Positions 43,478-52,530 of a DNA stretch of 64,000 nt are shown here, piece after piece (the stretch's first letter is position 1; each line of letters begins with the position of its first letter). Under the pieces are notes generated by a model. The model made no database searches and was not told the DNA's origin. It saw nothing but the letters and a program-made list of their open reading frames with translations. Location of the stretch: assembly GCF_006094395.1 (NCBI RefSeq), contig NZ_CP035291.1, forward strand, positions 558,001-622,000, written 5' to 3'. Both the position numbers and the translations under genes were made by a program. The stretch comes from Staphylococcus haemolyticus. GTDB taxonomy: Bacteria > Bacillota > Bacilli > Staphylococcales > Staphylococcaceae.

Positions 43478-45028
43478 ATGAAGCGATTTTTAAGTCTTAC
43501 CATTTTATTATCTATAATGTTATGTGTTTTAGTAGCTTGCGGAAAAGAAGATAGTTCTAATAAGGGGTCAAAGGATGGCGATAAAATCAATGTGTCTACA
43601 ACCGTTTATCCTTTACAATCGTTTATAAAACAAATAGGTGGTAATCATGTGAATGTATCATCCATTTATCCTGCTGGCTCAGACTTACATGATTATGAAC
43701 CAACTCAGAAAGACATGTTAAAGGTTAATAAATCTGATTTATTCGTGTATACAGGTGACGATTTAGATCCAGTCGCTAAAAAAGTTGCAGCAACAATTAA
43801 AGACGATAAAAAGAAAGTATCATTACAAGATAAATTAGACCGTTCAACATTACTAACAGATCAACACGAACACGGTGATGAAGAACATGCAGATTCACAT
43901 GAACATCATCACCATCATCATGGTGGATACGATCCACACGTATGGTTAGATCCTGAGAAAAATAAAGTGTTTGCTAAAGAAATTAAAGACCAGTTAGTAG
44001 CCAAAGATCCAAAACATAAAAATGAATACGAGAAAAATTTCAAAAAATTAGAACATGCACTTGATGACATTGACAATCAATTAAAAGAAATTACTAAAGA
44101 TAAACAAGGTAATGCTGTATTTATTTCTCATGAATCTTTAGGTTATCTCGCAGATCGCTATGGCTTTGTTCAAAAAGGAATTCAAAATATGAATGCTGAA
44201 GACCCATCTCAAAAAGCACTTACACAATTAGTTAAAGAGATTAATGAGAAAAATGTTAAATACATATTATATGAAGATAATGTTGCCAATAAAGTAACCG
44301 AGACAATCAGAAAAGAAACAAACGCAAAACCTTTAAAATTTTATAATATGGAGTCACTAAATAAAGAACAATCTAAAGATGAATCAATGGATTATCAAAC
44401 GTTGATGAACAAAAATATTGAAGCATTAGATAAAGCATTGGACTCCAATATAAAAGTAGAAGACGAAAAAGCTGAACATAAACATGACAAAGCTATTTCA
44501 GATGGCTATTTTAAAGATAATCAAGTTAAAGATCGTGCGTTATCAGATTATGAAGGTAAATGGCAATCAGTTTATCCCTATTTAAAAAATGGTGATTTAG
44601 ATGATGTAATGAAACATAAATCAGAAGAAGATAGCGCTATGACAGAAAAAGAGTATAAAGCATACTATGAGAAAGGTTATAAAACTGACATTTCTAGCAT
44701 AAATATTAAAGGTGACAACATTACTTTTGAAAAAAATGGGAAGAAGGTTACTGGAACGTATAAATATGTTGGTAAAAAAATCCTAGATTATAAGAAAGGT
44801 AATCGTGGAGTTAGATTTATTTTTAAATTGACAAACGATGATACACAGCAATTACCGAAGTACGTTCAGTTTAGTGATCACAATATCGCACCTAAGAAAG
44901 CTGAACATTTCCATATCTTTATGGGTGATAACAATGATTCATTACTTAAAGAAATGGATCATTGGCCAACTTATTATCCTGCCTCACTAGATAAGGATGA
45001 TATTAAAGAAGAAATGTTAGCACATTAA
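43478..45028 (+). CDS. adcA: AdcA zinc-binding lipoprotein with C-terminal ZinT domain
   Basis: A 516-residue high-affinity zinc receptor. The lipobox LVAC gives Cys21. The cluster A-I ZnuA-like domain (about 35-315) has a His-rich flexible loop HEHHHHHHGG near residue 145, then DPHVWLDPEKN and FISHESLGYLADRYG. A ZinT domain (about 330-516) follows, with SDYEGKWQSVYPYL and HFHIFMGD, adding a second zinc site. It feeds AdcBC, which are not in this window. ATG 43478 follows GAGGAG; the ATG at 43466 overlaps the Zur box. Confidence 0.9.
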   Translation: MKRFLSLTILLSIMLCVLVACGKEDSSNKGSKDGDKINVSTTVYPLQSFIKQIGGNHVNVSSIYPAGSDLHDYEPTQKDMLKVNKSDLFVYTGDDLDPVAKKVAATIKDDKKKVSLQDKLDRSTLLTDQHEHGDEEHADSHEHHHHHHGGYDPHVWLDPEKNKVFAKEIKDQLVAKDPKHKNEYEKNFKKLEHALDDIDNQLKEITKDKQGNAVFISHESLGYLADRYGFVQKGIQNMNAEDPSQKALTQLVKEINEKNVKYILYEDNVANKVTETIRKETNAKPLKFYNMESLNKEQSKDESMDYQTLMNKNIEALDKALDSNIKVEDEKAEHKHDKAISDGYFKDNQVKDRALSDYEGKWQSVYPYLKNGDLDDVMKHKSEEDSAMTEKEYKAYYEKGYKTDISSINIKGDNITFEKNGKKVTGTYKYVGKKILDYKKGNRGVRFIFKLTNDDTQQLPKYVQFSDHNIAPKKAEHFHIFMGDNNDSLLKEMDHWPTYYPASLDKDDIKEEMLAH

Positions 45029-45165
45029 AAAATTTTAAATTTGAATCTTTTTACTTGTAATTCCATTTGAGTCTATTTATTATACTAAGTATAATAAATA
45101 TACAAACTATAGTACTGATTTTCAGCTACGTAGTTTCATAATTTAAATAATGGAGGTATGTACAC

Positions 45166-45681
45166 ATGGCTAACTTAAATTTAGACCCAGCACATTCAGG
45201 AGTTAACTTTTCTATTCAACACTTAGTTGTATCAAATGTTAAAGGACGTTTTAACGAATTTGACGCTAACATTTCAGGTGATTTCAATGATTTAAGTTCA
45301 TTACAAGGTACTTTTACTGTTAAAGCAAATTCAATTGATACTAAAGTAGCAGATCGTGATAATCATCTTAAAAGCGCAGATTTCTTAGACGCTGAAAACT
45401 ACCCAGAAATTAAATTTGAAATTACTAACGTAGATGATAAATCAGTTACTGGTAACTTAACTATGAAAGATCAAACACATGAAGAAACTTTTGATTTAGA
45501 TTATAAAGGTACTAGTTTAAATCCATTAAACGGTAAAAACACTGCTGGTTTAGTAATTACTGGTAGCCTTAACCGTGAAAAATATGGTATTACGTTTAAC
45601 CAACAACTTGAAACTGGTGGTTTCTTATTAGGAAAAGACTTAAATGTTGAATTTGATTTAGAATTTCCACTTGAAGACTAA
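45166..45681 (+). CDS. YceI family protein
   Basis: A 171-residue YceI-like lipocalin-type protein. DPAHSGVNFSIQHLVVSNVKGRF is the N-terminal signature, followed by DRDNHLKSADFLDAENYPEIKFE and LNREKYGITFN near the end. The family binds amphiphilic polyisoprenoids or ubiquinone-like molecules. There is no signal peptide, so it is cytosolic. GGAGG precedes the ATG. Monocistronic. Confidence 0.87.
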   Translation: MANLNLDPAHSGVNFSIQHLVVSNVKGRFNEFDANISGDFNDLSSLQGTFTVKANSIDTKVADRDNHLKSADFLDAENYPEIKFEITNVDDKSVTGNLTMKDQTHEETFDLDYKGTSLNPLNGKNTAGLVITGSLNREKYGITFNQQLETGGFLLGKDLNVEFDLEFPLED

Positions 45682-45708
45682 TCACTAGTTATTAAAAATA
45701 CTTATATG

Positions 45709-45758
45709 GCTTCCTACAAAGTAGACATTAATGAATGTAAGCTTTGTAGGGAGCTTTT
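45709..45758 (+). terminator. Terminator after the yceI-like gene
   Basis: GCTTCCTACAAAG and CTTTGTAGGGAGC arms, then TTTTAT. Confidence 0.82.
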
Positions 45759-45830
45759 ATATTTTTGTAATTAAAATCAATAACTGGTAAATTCAGAGAG
45801 AGCATTTAAAAAATAGATAGGGGGATTTAA

Positions 45831-46310
45831 ATGTCAATTCAATTAAAAGATAATAAAATTATATTTAATAGAACGTTTGAGGCGCCAATAAATGAAGTAT
45901 TCGAGGCATACACTACGGAGACGTTATTCGAACAATGGTTCCATCCTCAAGGAGGTAAAACAAAGGTTTATCGTTTTAATCCAGAAGCCGGTGGTGATGC
46001 CTTCTTTGCGATAGAAATGCCAGAACAAACAAGTTACACATTGACTGAATATAAAAAGGTGGATAAACCTAATCATATTGAATACTTAGATTTCTTTGCT
46101 ACGTCTCAAGGTGAGAAAGATACATCATTACCTGGGATGCAAATTTTGATTGATTTCACTTCAGAATCAGCGCAACGCACGCTTGTAACGTCAACTTCTA
46201 TCTTTCCAACAAAAAATGCGGCGCAACAAGCACTTGATATGGGTGTAGAAGCGGGAATGAATTCTACATTAGACCAACTTGATTCATTATTGAAACAAAA
46301 AAAGTCATAA
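45831..46310 (+). CDS. SRPBCC/AHSA1-like ligand-binding protein
   Basis: A 159-residue START-like protein. IIFNRTFEAPINEVFEAYT and LFEQWFHPQGG near the N terminus, and DMGVEAGMNSTLDQLDSLL at the end, are typical of Aha1/SRPBCC domains. These bind hydrophobic small molecules; the function in staphylococci is unknown. Ribosome binding site AGGGGG. Confidence 0.82.
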   Translation: MSIQLKDNKIIFNRTFEAPINEVFEAYTTETLFEQWFHPQGGKTKVYRFNPEAGGDAFFAIEMPEQTSYTLTEYKKVDKPNHIEYLDFFATSQGEKDTSLPGMQILIDFTSESAQRTLVTSTSIFPTKNAAQQALDMGVEAGMNSTLDQLDSLLKQKKS

Positions 46311-46370
46311 GTATGTCAAAAAAATTCAACTAAATTTAAGTTATAATGTAGTTGAAATGAGGTTGATGAT

Positions 46371-46553
46371 ATGAAAGAAAGATATTTAAAAGTACTAGCT
46401 TTATTTTCAGTTAGTACATTAATACCTACAGTACTACTCAATTCAAAGGCAATTGATAATAGTGCAATTAAATATGTTTTAAGAACAGCGCTAGGCTATG
46501 GCATTTTTGCTACAGGTTTACGCTATTTATCAAGACTTAAAGCACATAAATAG
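46371..46553 (+). CDS. Small membrane protein, unknown function
   Basis: A 60-residue protein with two hydrophobic stretches (8-24 and 35-52) and a basic tail (SRLKAHK). GAGGTTGATGAT gives reasonable start spacing. A strong terminator follows. I recognise no family; conservation among staphylococci would need checking. Confidence 0.6.
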   Translation: MKERYLKVLALFSVSTLIPTVLLNSKAIDNSAIKYVLRTALGYGIFATGLRYLSRLKAHK

Positions 46554-46562
46554 TAAATTACT

Positions 46563-46612
46563 AAGTGAGATAGAATCGTGTCTACATGATACGATTTTAT
46601 CTCACTTTTTTT
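46563..46612 (+). terminator. Terminator
   Basis: AAGTGAGATA and TATCTCACTT arms with an inner AATCGT/ACGATT stem and a T7 run. Confidence 0.9.
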
Positions 46613-46694
46613 ACCTAAAAAATTTAAGCTATTCATGTTTTCTTAAAAAATATATAATTGAAACATAACTTGAAAGGATGTAGGGGGCATACAT

Positions 46695-47516
46695 ATGTTG
46701 AAGAACAATAAAACGGTTGAAGACACCCATGCAACGCGTGATATTGTAGAAGCTGCTGTCGGGCAGGTACAGACGAAAGAAATTATGGCTACAAAAACGC
46801 CTGGTAGATATGCATTGAAAGCAATCATGTCAGGATTTTTATTAGCAATCGTAACGGTATTTATGTTGGCAATTAAAACACAATTTGCAGGCACTAATGA
46901 AGGTTTAGTTAATTTGTTAGGTGCGATTGCATTTAGTTTAGCTTTAGTATTAATTGTGTTGACGAATTCAGAATTACTAACTAGTAATTTCATGTATTTA
47001 ACGGTAGGCTGGTATTATAAAGCCATTACTATTAATAAGATGTTGTTCATTTTCTTATTCTGTTTTATTGGGAATATTATAGGTGGATTCATATTATTCT
47101 TCTTAATGAAAGGGACGCATATTATGACGCCAGAAATGATTGCCAGCTTAAGTAAGACAGTACATATGAAAACGGTAGAATCAACTTGGTTAAATATTTT
47201 AGTTAAAGCAATCTTCTGTAATTTCTTTATTAATATTGGTATATACGTGTCTATGTTATTTAAAGAAGGACTGGCAAGAGCATTCTTTATTGCTGCAGGG
47301 GTTGTCGTGTTTGTATTCATGGGTTATGAACACGTTGTCTTCAATGCTGGTTTATACGCAGGTATGGTGTTCTATAATTTAGATGCACTATCATGGTTAG
47401 GTGTTATTAAAAATATTGTGTTTGCTTTAATTGGTAACTATATCGGTGGTGGTATATTTATTGGTTTAGTATATGCGTATTTAAATGGTTCACGTGATAG
47501 TATGAAAGCTAAGTAA
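46695..47516 (+). CDS. nirC: FNT-family formate/nitrite transporter
   Basis: A 273-residue channel-like FNT protein with six helices. GTNEGLVNLLGAIAFSLALVLIVLTNSELLTSNFMY, GNIIGG and GYEHVVFNAGLYAGMVF are the pore-forming family segments. It probably exports or imports nitrite produced by Nar, or formate. It is monocistronic, with terminators on both sides. I see no NreC-type site in its upstream gap, unlike nirB, narG and narT. Confidence 0.85.
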   Translation: MLKNNKTVEDTHATRDIVEAAVGQVQTKEIMATKTPGRYALKAIMSGFLLAIVTVFMLAIKTQFAGTNEGLVNLLGAIAFSLALVLIVLTNSELLTSNFMYLTVGWYYKAITINKMLFIFLFCFIGNIIGGFILFFLMKGTHIMTPEMIASLSKTVHMKTVESTWLNILVKAIFCNFFINIGIYVSMLFKEGLARAFFIAAGVVVFVFMGYEHVVFNAGLYAGMVFYNLDALSWLGVIKNIVFALIGNYIGGGIFIGLVYAYLNGSRDSMKAK

Positions 47517-47524
47517 TCAATAAT

Positions 47525-47573
47525 AGGGTTGTGTTATCACTAAGTTAAATGAGTAGATAGCACAACCTTTTTT
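47525..47573 (+). terminator. Terminator after nirC
   Basis: GGTTGTG..TATC and GATA..CACAACC arms with a T6 run. Confidence 0.88.
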
Positions 47574-47707
47574 ATTGAATTAATTTAACCACATTATTGA
47601 AAAAGTTGACTAAATGATGATTAAAACATATCATTTTAATCAACATTAAAGCATTTAATGACCAAATTTTAAAAGTAATAAAGTCTAATATAAAGGGGAT
47701 GAAGCCA

Positions 47708-48424
47708 TTGGTTGCGAATATATTAGTGGCACATGGCATGAGAAAAGGTGATCAAAATAAAGCGTTGGGAGAATTCTTAGATCGTTTATTAAGTGATGAA
47801 TCGTATGAATATGAATTAGCGTTTATTGAAAGTGAAGAAAAGAGTATTGAAAAAACGATTGGTCGCTTAATAAAGCAAGGTGAAACTCAATTTAAAGTTG
47901 TACCTCTTTTGATCTTTTCGGCAATGCATTATATCGTCGATGTTCCTGAAATTTTATCAAATATCAAAAAAGATCATCCTGAAATAAGTTACGAAATTAG
48001 TGAACCGCTTGGTACGCATGACTATATGGTGGATTTAGTTGAAAAACGTATTCAAGATGTTGAAATTTCTACCTCCTCTAATTATGCGATTGTATTAATC
48101 GCACATGGTAGCTTCTCATATACGAAAGCACATGATGAGTTAAAGGAATTTAGTGAAAAAATGAATCAACCTGTACCTATCTATTGTCGTACGCTATATG
48201 GTGACATTACTTTTAGAAATGACTTGGATCAACTTTCGAATGAATATGATGAACTTATTGTAGTGCCAATGTTTTTATATGATGGGCGACTAGTAAATAA
48301 AGTAAAACGACTCATTTCAGAAATGGATATACAGGGTACGCTTCACATTACACCATCTATTAATTTCGATAACATATTAAAGAGAATTATTAGTGAACGT
48401 TTAAAGCAATTAACATTTAATTAG
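47708..48424 (+). CDS. sirB: Sirohydrochlorin ferrochelatase (NirR/SirB)
   Basis: A 238-residue CbiX/SirB-type chelatase. The N-terminal half has VAHGMRKGDQN and VPLLIFSAMHYIVDVP; the second half repeats the fold with IALVIAHGSFS-like VLIAHGSFSY and VVPMFLYDGRL. It inserts Fe2+ into sirohydrochlorin to make sirohaem for NirB. In staphylococci it is often annotated nirR, a supposed regulator, but it has no DNA-binding motif. The TTG at 47708 has AAAGGGG nine bases upstream; the ATG at 47699 would abut that site. Confidence 0.8.
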   Translation: MVANILVAHGMRKGDQNKALGEFLDRLLSDESYEYELAFIESEEKSIEKTIGRLIKQGETQFKVVPLLIFSAMHYIVDVPEILSNIKKDHPEISYEISEPLGTHDYMVDLVEKRIQDVEISTSSNYAIVLIAHGSFSYTKAHDELKEFSEKMNQPVPIYCRTLYGDITFRNDLDQLSNEYDELIVVPMFLYDGRLVNKVKRLISEMDIQGTLHITPSINFDNILKRIISERLKQLTFN

Positions 48425-48434
48425 GATTTATAAG

Positions 48435-48462
48435 CTGAGGCACAATGTGTCTCAGTTTTTTA
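48435..48462 (+). terminator. Terminator after sirB
   Basis: CTGAG..CACA and TGTG..CTCAG arms and a T-rich end. Confidence 0.75.
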
Positions 48463-48490
48463 TTGTATTTGGACAAGTTATTGAACGTAT

Positions 48491-48504
48491 TAGGGAATTC
48501 CCCG
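48491..48504. promoter_or_regulatory. NreC-type palindrome upstream of nirB
   Basis: TAGGGAATTCCCCG resembles the NreC motif TAGGG-N4-CCCTA. It lies 155 bases before the nirB start, after the sirB terminator. Confidence 0.75.
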
Positions 48505-48517
48505 ATTTTTAATTAAT

Positions 48518-48535
48518 TTGTGAAAATCATCACAT
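48518..48535. promoter_or_regulatory. Rex-like operator upstream of nirB
   Basis: TTGTGAAAATCATCACAT matches the Rex half-sites TTGTGA-N6-TCACAA except for the last base. It lies 14 bases downstream of the NreC site, so redox (NADH) control may be layered on oxygen/nitrate control. Confidence 0.65.
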
Positions 48536-48658
48536 TTGAAGTGGAATCTGTTATAGAATAGCAGTGAAGAAACAAATGTTGAATATCAAACATTTTAAAA
48601 AACAAAAAATTGCAAATGGAAAATAAGTAAATTTAAAGTGATAAAAGGGGCATATTTT

Positions 48659-51070
48659 ATGACTAAACAAAAATTAGTGATGATTGGAAACGGCATGGCG
48701 GGATTAAGAACGATAGAAGAAATTCTAGAGCGTTCAGATTCACAATTTGACATTACAATTATTGGGAAAGAACCTTATCCAAACTATAACAGAATAATGT
48801 TATCAAATATATTACAGAAGAAAATGACTGTAGAAGAAACAATAATGAATCCATATGAATGGTATGAAGAGAACAACATTCAGCTCATCGTCAACGACCC
48901 AGTAGAGACGGTTGATCGTTCAGCACAAACAGTAACAACATCAAAAGGTGTTGAAGTGAATTATGACATTTGTATATTTGCAACAGGCTCTAGTGCATTC
49001 GTATTACCGATACCTGGATCAGATTTACCAAGTGTTATAGGTTGGAGAACAATCGAAGATACTGAACGCATGATTGAAATCGCTAAAACGAAAAAGAAAG
49101 CTGTCGTTATTGGTGGCGGATTATTAGGACTTGAATGTGCACGTGGTTTAATGGATCAAGGTATGGAAGTAACTGTATTACACTTAGCAGAATGGCTTAT
49201 GGAAATGCAGTTAGACCGTAAAGCTGGAGGCATGCTTAAAGCAGATTTAGAACGTCAAGGTATGAATATCGAGTTACAAGCGAACTCTAAAGAAATTATT
49301 GGTAAAGATGATGTAGAAGCGATTAAATTGGCAGATGGAAGAATAATCGAAACAGACTTAGTTGTCATGGCAGTCGGTATCCGTCCATTTACTCAAGTAG
49401 CACGTGATGCAGGTCTAGAAGTAAATAGAGGTATCGTTGTAAATGATTATTTACAAACATCAGACCCTAATATTTATGCGGTTGGCGAATGTTCAGAGCA
49501 TGACGGCAAAGTATATGGCTTAGTCGCACCGCTCTATGAACAAGGTAAAGTGTTAGCTGACTACCTAACTGGAAAAGAAACAGAAGGGTACAAAGGTTCT
49601 ACAACTTTCACTTCATTAAAAGTGTCTGGTTGTGATTTATATAGTGCGGGACAAATTGTTGAAAATGAAAATGTCCATGGTATTGAAATTTTCAACAGTG
49701 TCGATAATATTTATAAAAAAGTCTATTTGAGTGATGGTCAAGTTGTCGGAGCAGTATTATATGGTGATACAGATGATGGCTCAAGATTCTATAATATGAT
49801 GAAAAAACATGAATCATTAGAAGACTATACATTAGTATCATTATTGTACAAAGGTGGAGAAGAAGCGGTAACTTCTATCGCTGATATGCCAGATGATGAA
49901 ACGATTTGTGGTTGTAACGGTGTAGATAAAGGTACGATTGTTAATGCGATTACGACTAAAGGATTAACTTCAGTGGAAGAAGTAACGAAAGCAACTAAAG
50001 CGGGTAATTCATGTGGTAAATGTAAAGGACAAATTGGCGAGTTATTACAATGCACATTAGGTGATGACTTTGTAGCAGCGAAACCTACCGGAATTTGTGC
50101 TTGTACTGATTTAACACGTGATCAAATTGTTACGCAAATAAGAGCTAAAGGACTAAAAACATCAAAAGAAGTACGTCACGTACTAGACTTTAAAGATAAA
50201 AATGGCTGTCCAAAATGTCGTCCAGCAATAAACTACTATTTAAATATGGTATATCCACATGACCATCAAGATGAAAAAGAATCACGCTTCGCAAATGAAC
50301 GTTATCATGCAAACATTCAAAATGATGGTACATTCTCTGTTATTCCACAAATGCGTGGAGGCGTAACAGATGCTGACCAATTAATAAGATTAGGTGAAGT
50401 TGCAAAAAAATACAATGTACCATTAGTTAAAGTAACAGGCTCTCAACGTGTAGGTTTATATGGATTGAAGAAAGAAGAATTACCTAAAGTATGGGAAGAT
50501 TTAGGTATGCGTTCAGCTTCAGCATATGGTAAGAAAACACGTTCAGTTAAAAGTTGTGTAGGTAAAGAATTCTGTCGATTCGGTACTCAATACACTACAC
50601 GCTTAGGTATTCGCTTAGAAAAAACATTCGAATACATTGACACACCACATAAATTTAAAATGGGTGTATCTGGTTGTCCACGTAGTTGCGTTGAATCAGG
50701 AGTTAAAGATTTCGGTGTTATCTCAGTAGAAAACGGTTATCAAATTTACATCGGTGGTAATGGAGGTACAGATGTTACAGTTGGTAAATTATTAACTACC
50801 GTTGAAACTGAAGATGAAGTTATTCAATTATGTGGTGCGTTAATGCAGTATTATCGTGAAACAGGCATTTATGCAGAAAGAACTGCACCATGGTTAAATC
50901 GTTTAGGCTTTGAAAATGTTAAAGAAGTACTACTGGATCCTGAACGTCAAAAAGAATTATTCGATAGAATTATGGATGCTAAAAAAGCGATTGATGGACA
51001 TGGCGAACCTTGGGAAGCAATCGTTGAAGATAAAGAAGCTCGAAAAATCTTTGAAGTTGAGAGGGTGTAA
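48659..51070 (+). CDS. nirB: NADH-dependent nitrite reductase large subunit
   Basis: An 803-residue assimilatory/dissimilatory nitrite reductase making ammonium. The FAD domain starts GNGMAGLRTIEE, and the NADH domain has GGGLLGLECARGL. Two BFD-like [2Fe-2S] regions follow (CGCNGVDKG..CGKCKG and CACTDLTRD..CPKCRP). The C-terminal part has the sirohaem/[4Fe-4S] ligand set CVGKEFCRFG and CPRSCVESG. The ATG at 48659 follows AAAGGGG; ATG 48638 lacks a site. It is first in nirB-nirD-cobA, 3 bases before nirD. Confidence 0.93.
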   Translation: MTKQKLVMIGNGMAGLRTIEEILERSDSQFDITIIGKEPYPNYNRIMLSNILQKKMTVEETIMNPYEWYEENNIQLIVNDPVETVDRSAQTVTTSKGVEVNYDICIFATGSSAFVLPIPGSDLPSVIGWRTIEDTERMIEIAKTKKKAVVIGGGLLGLECARGLMDQGMEVTVLHLAEWLMEMQLDRKAGGMLKADLERQGMNIELQANSKEIIGKDDVEAIKLADGRIIETDLVVMAVGIRPFTQVARDAGLEVNRGIVVNDYLQTSDPNIYAVGECSEHDGKVYGLVAPLYEQGKVLADYLTGKETEGYKGSTTFTSLKVSGCDLYSAGQIVENENVHGIEIFNSVDNIYKKVYLSDGQVVGAVLYGDTDDGSRFYNMMKKHESLEDYTLVSLLYKGGEEAVTSIADMPDDETICGCNGVDKGTIVNAITTKGLTSVEEVTKATKAGNSCGKCKGQIGELLQCTLGDDFVAAKPTGICACTDLTRDQIVTQIRAKGLKTSKEVRHVLDFKDKNGCPKCRPAINYYLNMVYPHDHQDEKESRFANERYHANIQNDGTFSVIPQMRGGVTDADQLIRLGEVAKKYNVPLVKVTGSQRVGLYGLKKEELPKVWEDLGMRSASAYGKKTRSVKSCVGKEFCRFGTQYTTRLGIRLEKTFEYIDTPHKFKMGVSGCPRSCVESGVKDFGVISVENGYQIYIGGNGGTDVTVGKLLTTVETEDEVIQLCGALMQYYRETGIYAERTAPWLNRLGFENVKEVLLDPERQKELFDRIMDAKKAIDGHGEPWEAIVEDKEARKIFEVERV

Positions 51071-51073
51071 CAT

Positions 51074-51388
51074 ATGAAATCTATGGAAAAAGTTAAAGTA
51101 ACGACATTAGAAGAATTAACACCATTGATTGGAAAAAAAGTGATTGTTGATGGTAAAGAAATTGGCATTTTCTTAACTGAAAGTGGAGACATTCATGCAA
51201 TTAATAATATTTGTCCTCACAAACAAGGGCCATTATCAGAAGGAACAGTAAGTGGCGATTACGTTTATTGCCCTCTACATGATCAAAAGGTTGATTTGAG
51301 AAGTGGCGAGGTACAAGAACCTGATACTGGATGTGTTGAAACATATCAAGTTGAAGTCATCGATGGAGACGTTTATGTATGTCTGTAG
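51074..51388 (+). CDS. nirD: Nitrite reductase small subunit (Rieske-type)
   Basis: A 104-residue NirD/NasE Rieske-like subunit. It has both [2Fe-2S] ligand pairs, CPHKQGPLSEG and CPLHDQKVDLRSG, so an intact Rieske centre is expected; some NirD proteins lack it. GAGAGGGTG precedes the ATG, overlapping the end of nirB. It overlaps cobA by 10 bases. Confidence 0.92.
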   Translation: MKSMEKVKVTTLEELTPLIGKKVIVDGKEIGIFLTESGDIHAINNICPHKQGPLSEGTVSGDYVYCPLHDQKVDLRSGEVQEPDTGCVETYQVEVIDGDVYVCL

Positions 51389-52323
51389 ATGAAAAATCAA
51401 AGGTTTACTTGATAGGTGCTGGACCTGGTAATCCTAATCTTTTAACGAAAAAAGCAGAACGATGTATTAAGAAAGCTGAAGTTATTCTATATGATCGTTT
51501 AGTAAACCCACTCATACTTCAATATGCACCCGCTGATGCGGAATTCATTGATGTAGGTAAAAAGCCTTACGCTAAACATATACAACAAGACGAAATTAAT
51601 TTAAAAATCGTTGAAGCGGCTAAAAAGTACCAAACAGTCATTCGTCTCAAAGGTGGCGATCCAGCAATATTTGGTCGTGTTACTGAAGAAGTCAATACTT
51701 TAAAAGACTATGGTATTGAATATGAAATTGTTCCTGGTGTAACTTCAGCAAGTGCAGCTGTTGCAACAATGGATTTAGGGTTAACAATGAGATCAGTAGC
51801 GCCTAGTGTGACTTTCTCAACAGGCCATTTCAAAGATTCAATCAATCAAGAAACAGATATACGTAATTTGATTAATGGTGGGACATTAGCCATCTATATG
51901 GGGATAAAACGATTGGGCCGTATCATTGATCAAATCACAGCTTATACTTCAGAGGACTATTCGATAGCAATTGTGTTTAATGCTACGTGTCATAACCAAC
52001 GCGTCATCATTGGTAAATTAAGCACCATTGAGCATCAATTACAGCAACACGAACTTGAAGGCGAACCAGGCATTTGCATTTTAGGTGCGATTGTTGACTA
52101 TATTGATAAAGATAAAGTGTTGAAACAAGAGCATGAAAGAAATTTAGATGATTCATTATATGTTATAAAAGGTTCGAAAGAAGATGCTTTATTGAAAGCT
52201 GAAGAATTATCTGAAACAGGATATCGTTGTATAGTACACGTTGATGAAAGTTACCATCCATCACAACAACAATTATACACACAAATAATCAATAACAATA
52301 AAATTAAATATATTAATTTATAA
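51379..52323 (+). CDS. cobA: Uroporphyrinogen-III C-methyltransferase (SUMT)
   Basis: A 314-residue SUMT that methylates uroporphyrinogen III twice with SAM, giving precorrin-2, the sirohaem precursor. Motifs are GAGPGNPNLLTKKA, the loop VIRLKGGDPAIFGR and YEIVPGVTSASAAVATM. The catalytic domain ends near 255. About 60 extra residues follow (EDALLKAEELSETGYRCIVHVDES) that resemble a short piece of an uroporphyrinogen synthase-like fold or a degraded fusion. It completes the sirohaem supply of the Nir operon. Confidence 0.88.
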   Translation: MSVDEKSKVYLIGAGPGNPNLLTKKAERCIKKAEVILYDRLVNPLILQYAPADAEFIDVGKKPYAKHIQQDEINLKIVEAAKKYQTVIRLKGGDPAIFGRVTEEVNTLKDYGIEYEIVPGVTSASAAVATMDLGLTMRSVAPSVTFSTGHFKDSINQETDIRNLINGGTLAIYMGIKRLGRIIDQITAYTSEDYSIAIVFNATCHNQRVIIGKLSTIEHQLQQHELEGEPGICILGAIVDYIDKDKVLKQEHERNLDDSLYVIKGSKEDALLKAEELSETGYRCIVHVDESYHPSQQQLYTQIINNNKIKYINL

Positions 52324-52332
52324 GTCATCCTT

Positions 52333-52387
52333 GCAGGAGTGGTATAACGAATTCTTAGAACGTTATGTACCACTACCTGCTTTTTTG
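52333..52387 (+). terminator. Terminator after cobA
   Basis: GCAGGAGTGGTATAACG and CGTTATGTACCACTACCTGC arms with small bulges and a T7 run. Confidence 0.85.
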
Positions 52388-52393
52388 TTTTTT

Positions 52394-52407
52394 TAGGGAT
52401 TCCCCCA
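52394..52407. promoter_or_regulatory. NreC-type site 1 upstream of narG
   Basis: TAGGGATTCCCCCA, a GC-rich palindrome of the NreC type, just after the cobA terminator. Confidence 0.72.
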
Positions 52408-52414
52408 TGCGAAT

Positions 52415-52428
52415 TAGGACATTCCCTA
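52415..52428. promoter_or_regulatory. NreC-type site 2 upstream of narG
   Basis: TAGGACATTCCCTA. Its centre is 21 bases from site 1, two DNA turns, on the same face. A weak Rex-like sequence (52440-52457) follows. Confidence 0.75.
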
Positions 52429-52530
52429 ATACCTAATGAATGTGAAAAATTGTACAATCATTATAAATTCAAAAGTAAAACGGCAAATCGGAATAAGTTA
52501 ATACCTTTAACGGTAGGAGGATTCATATAG

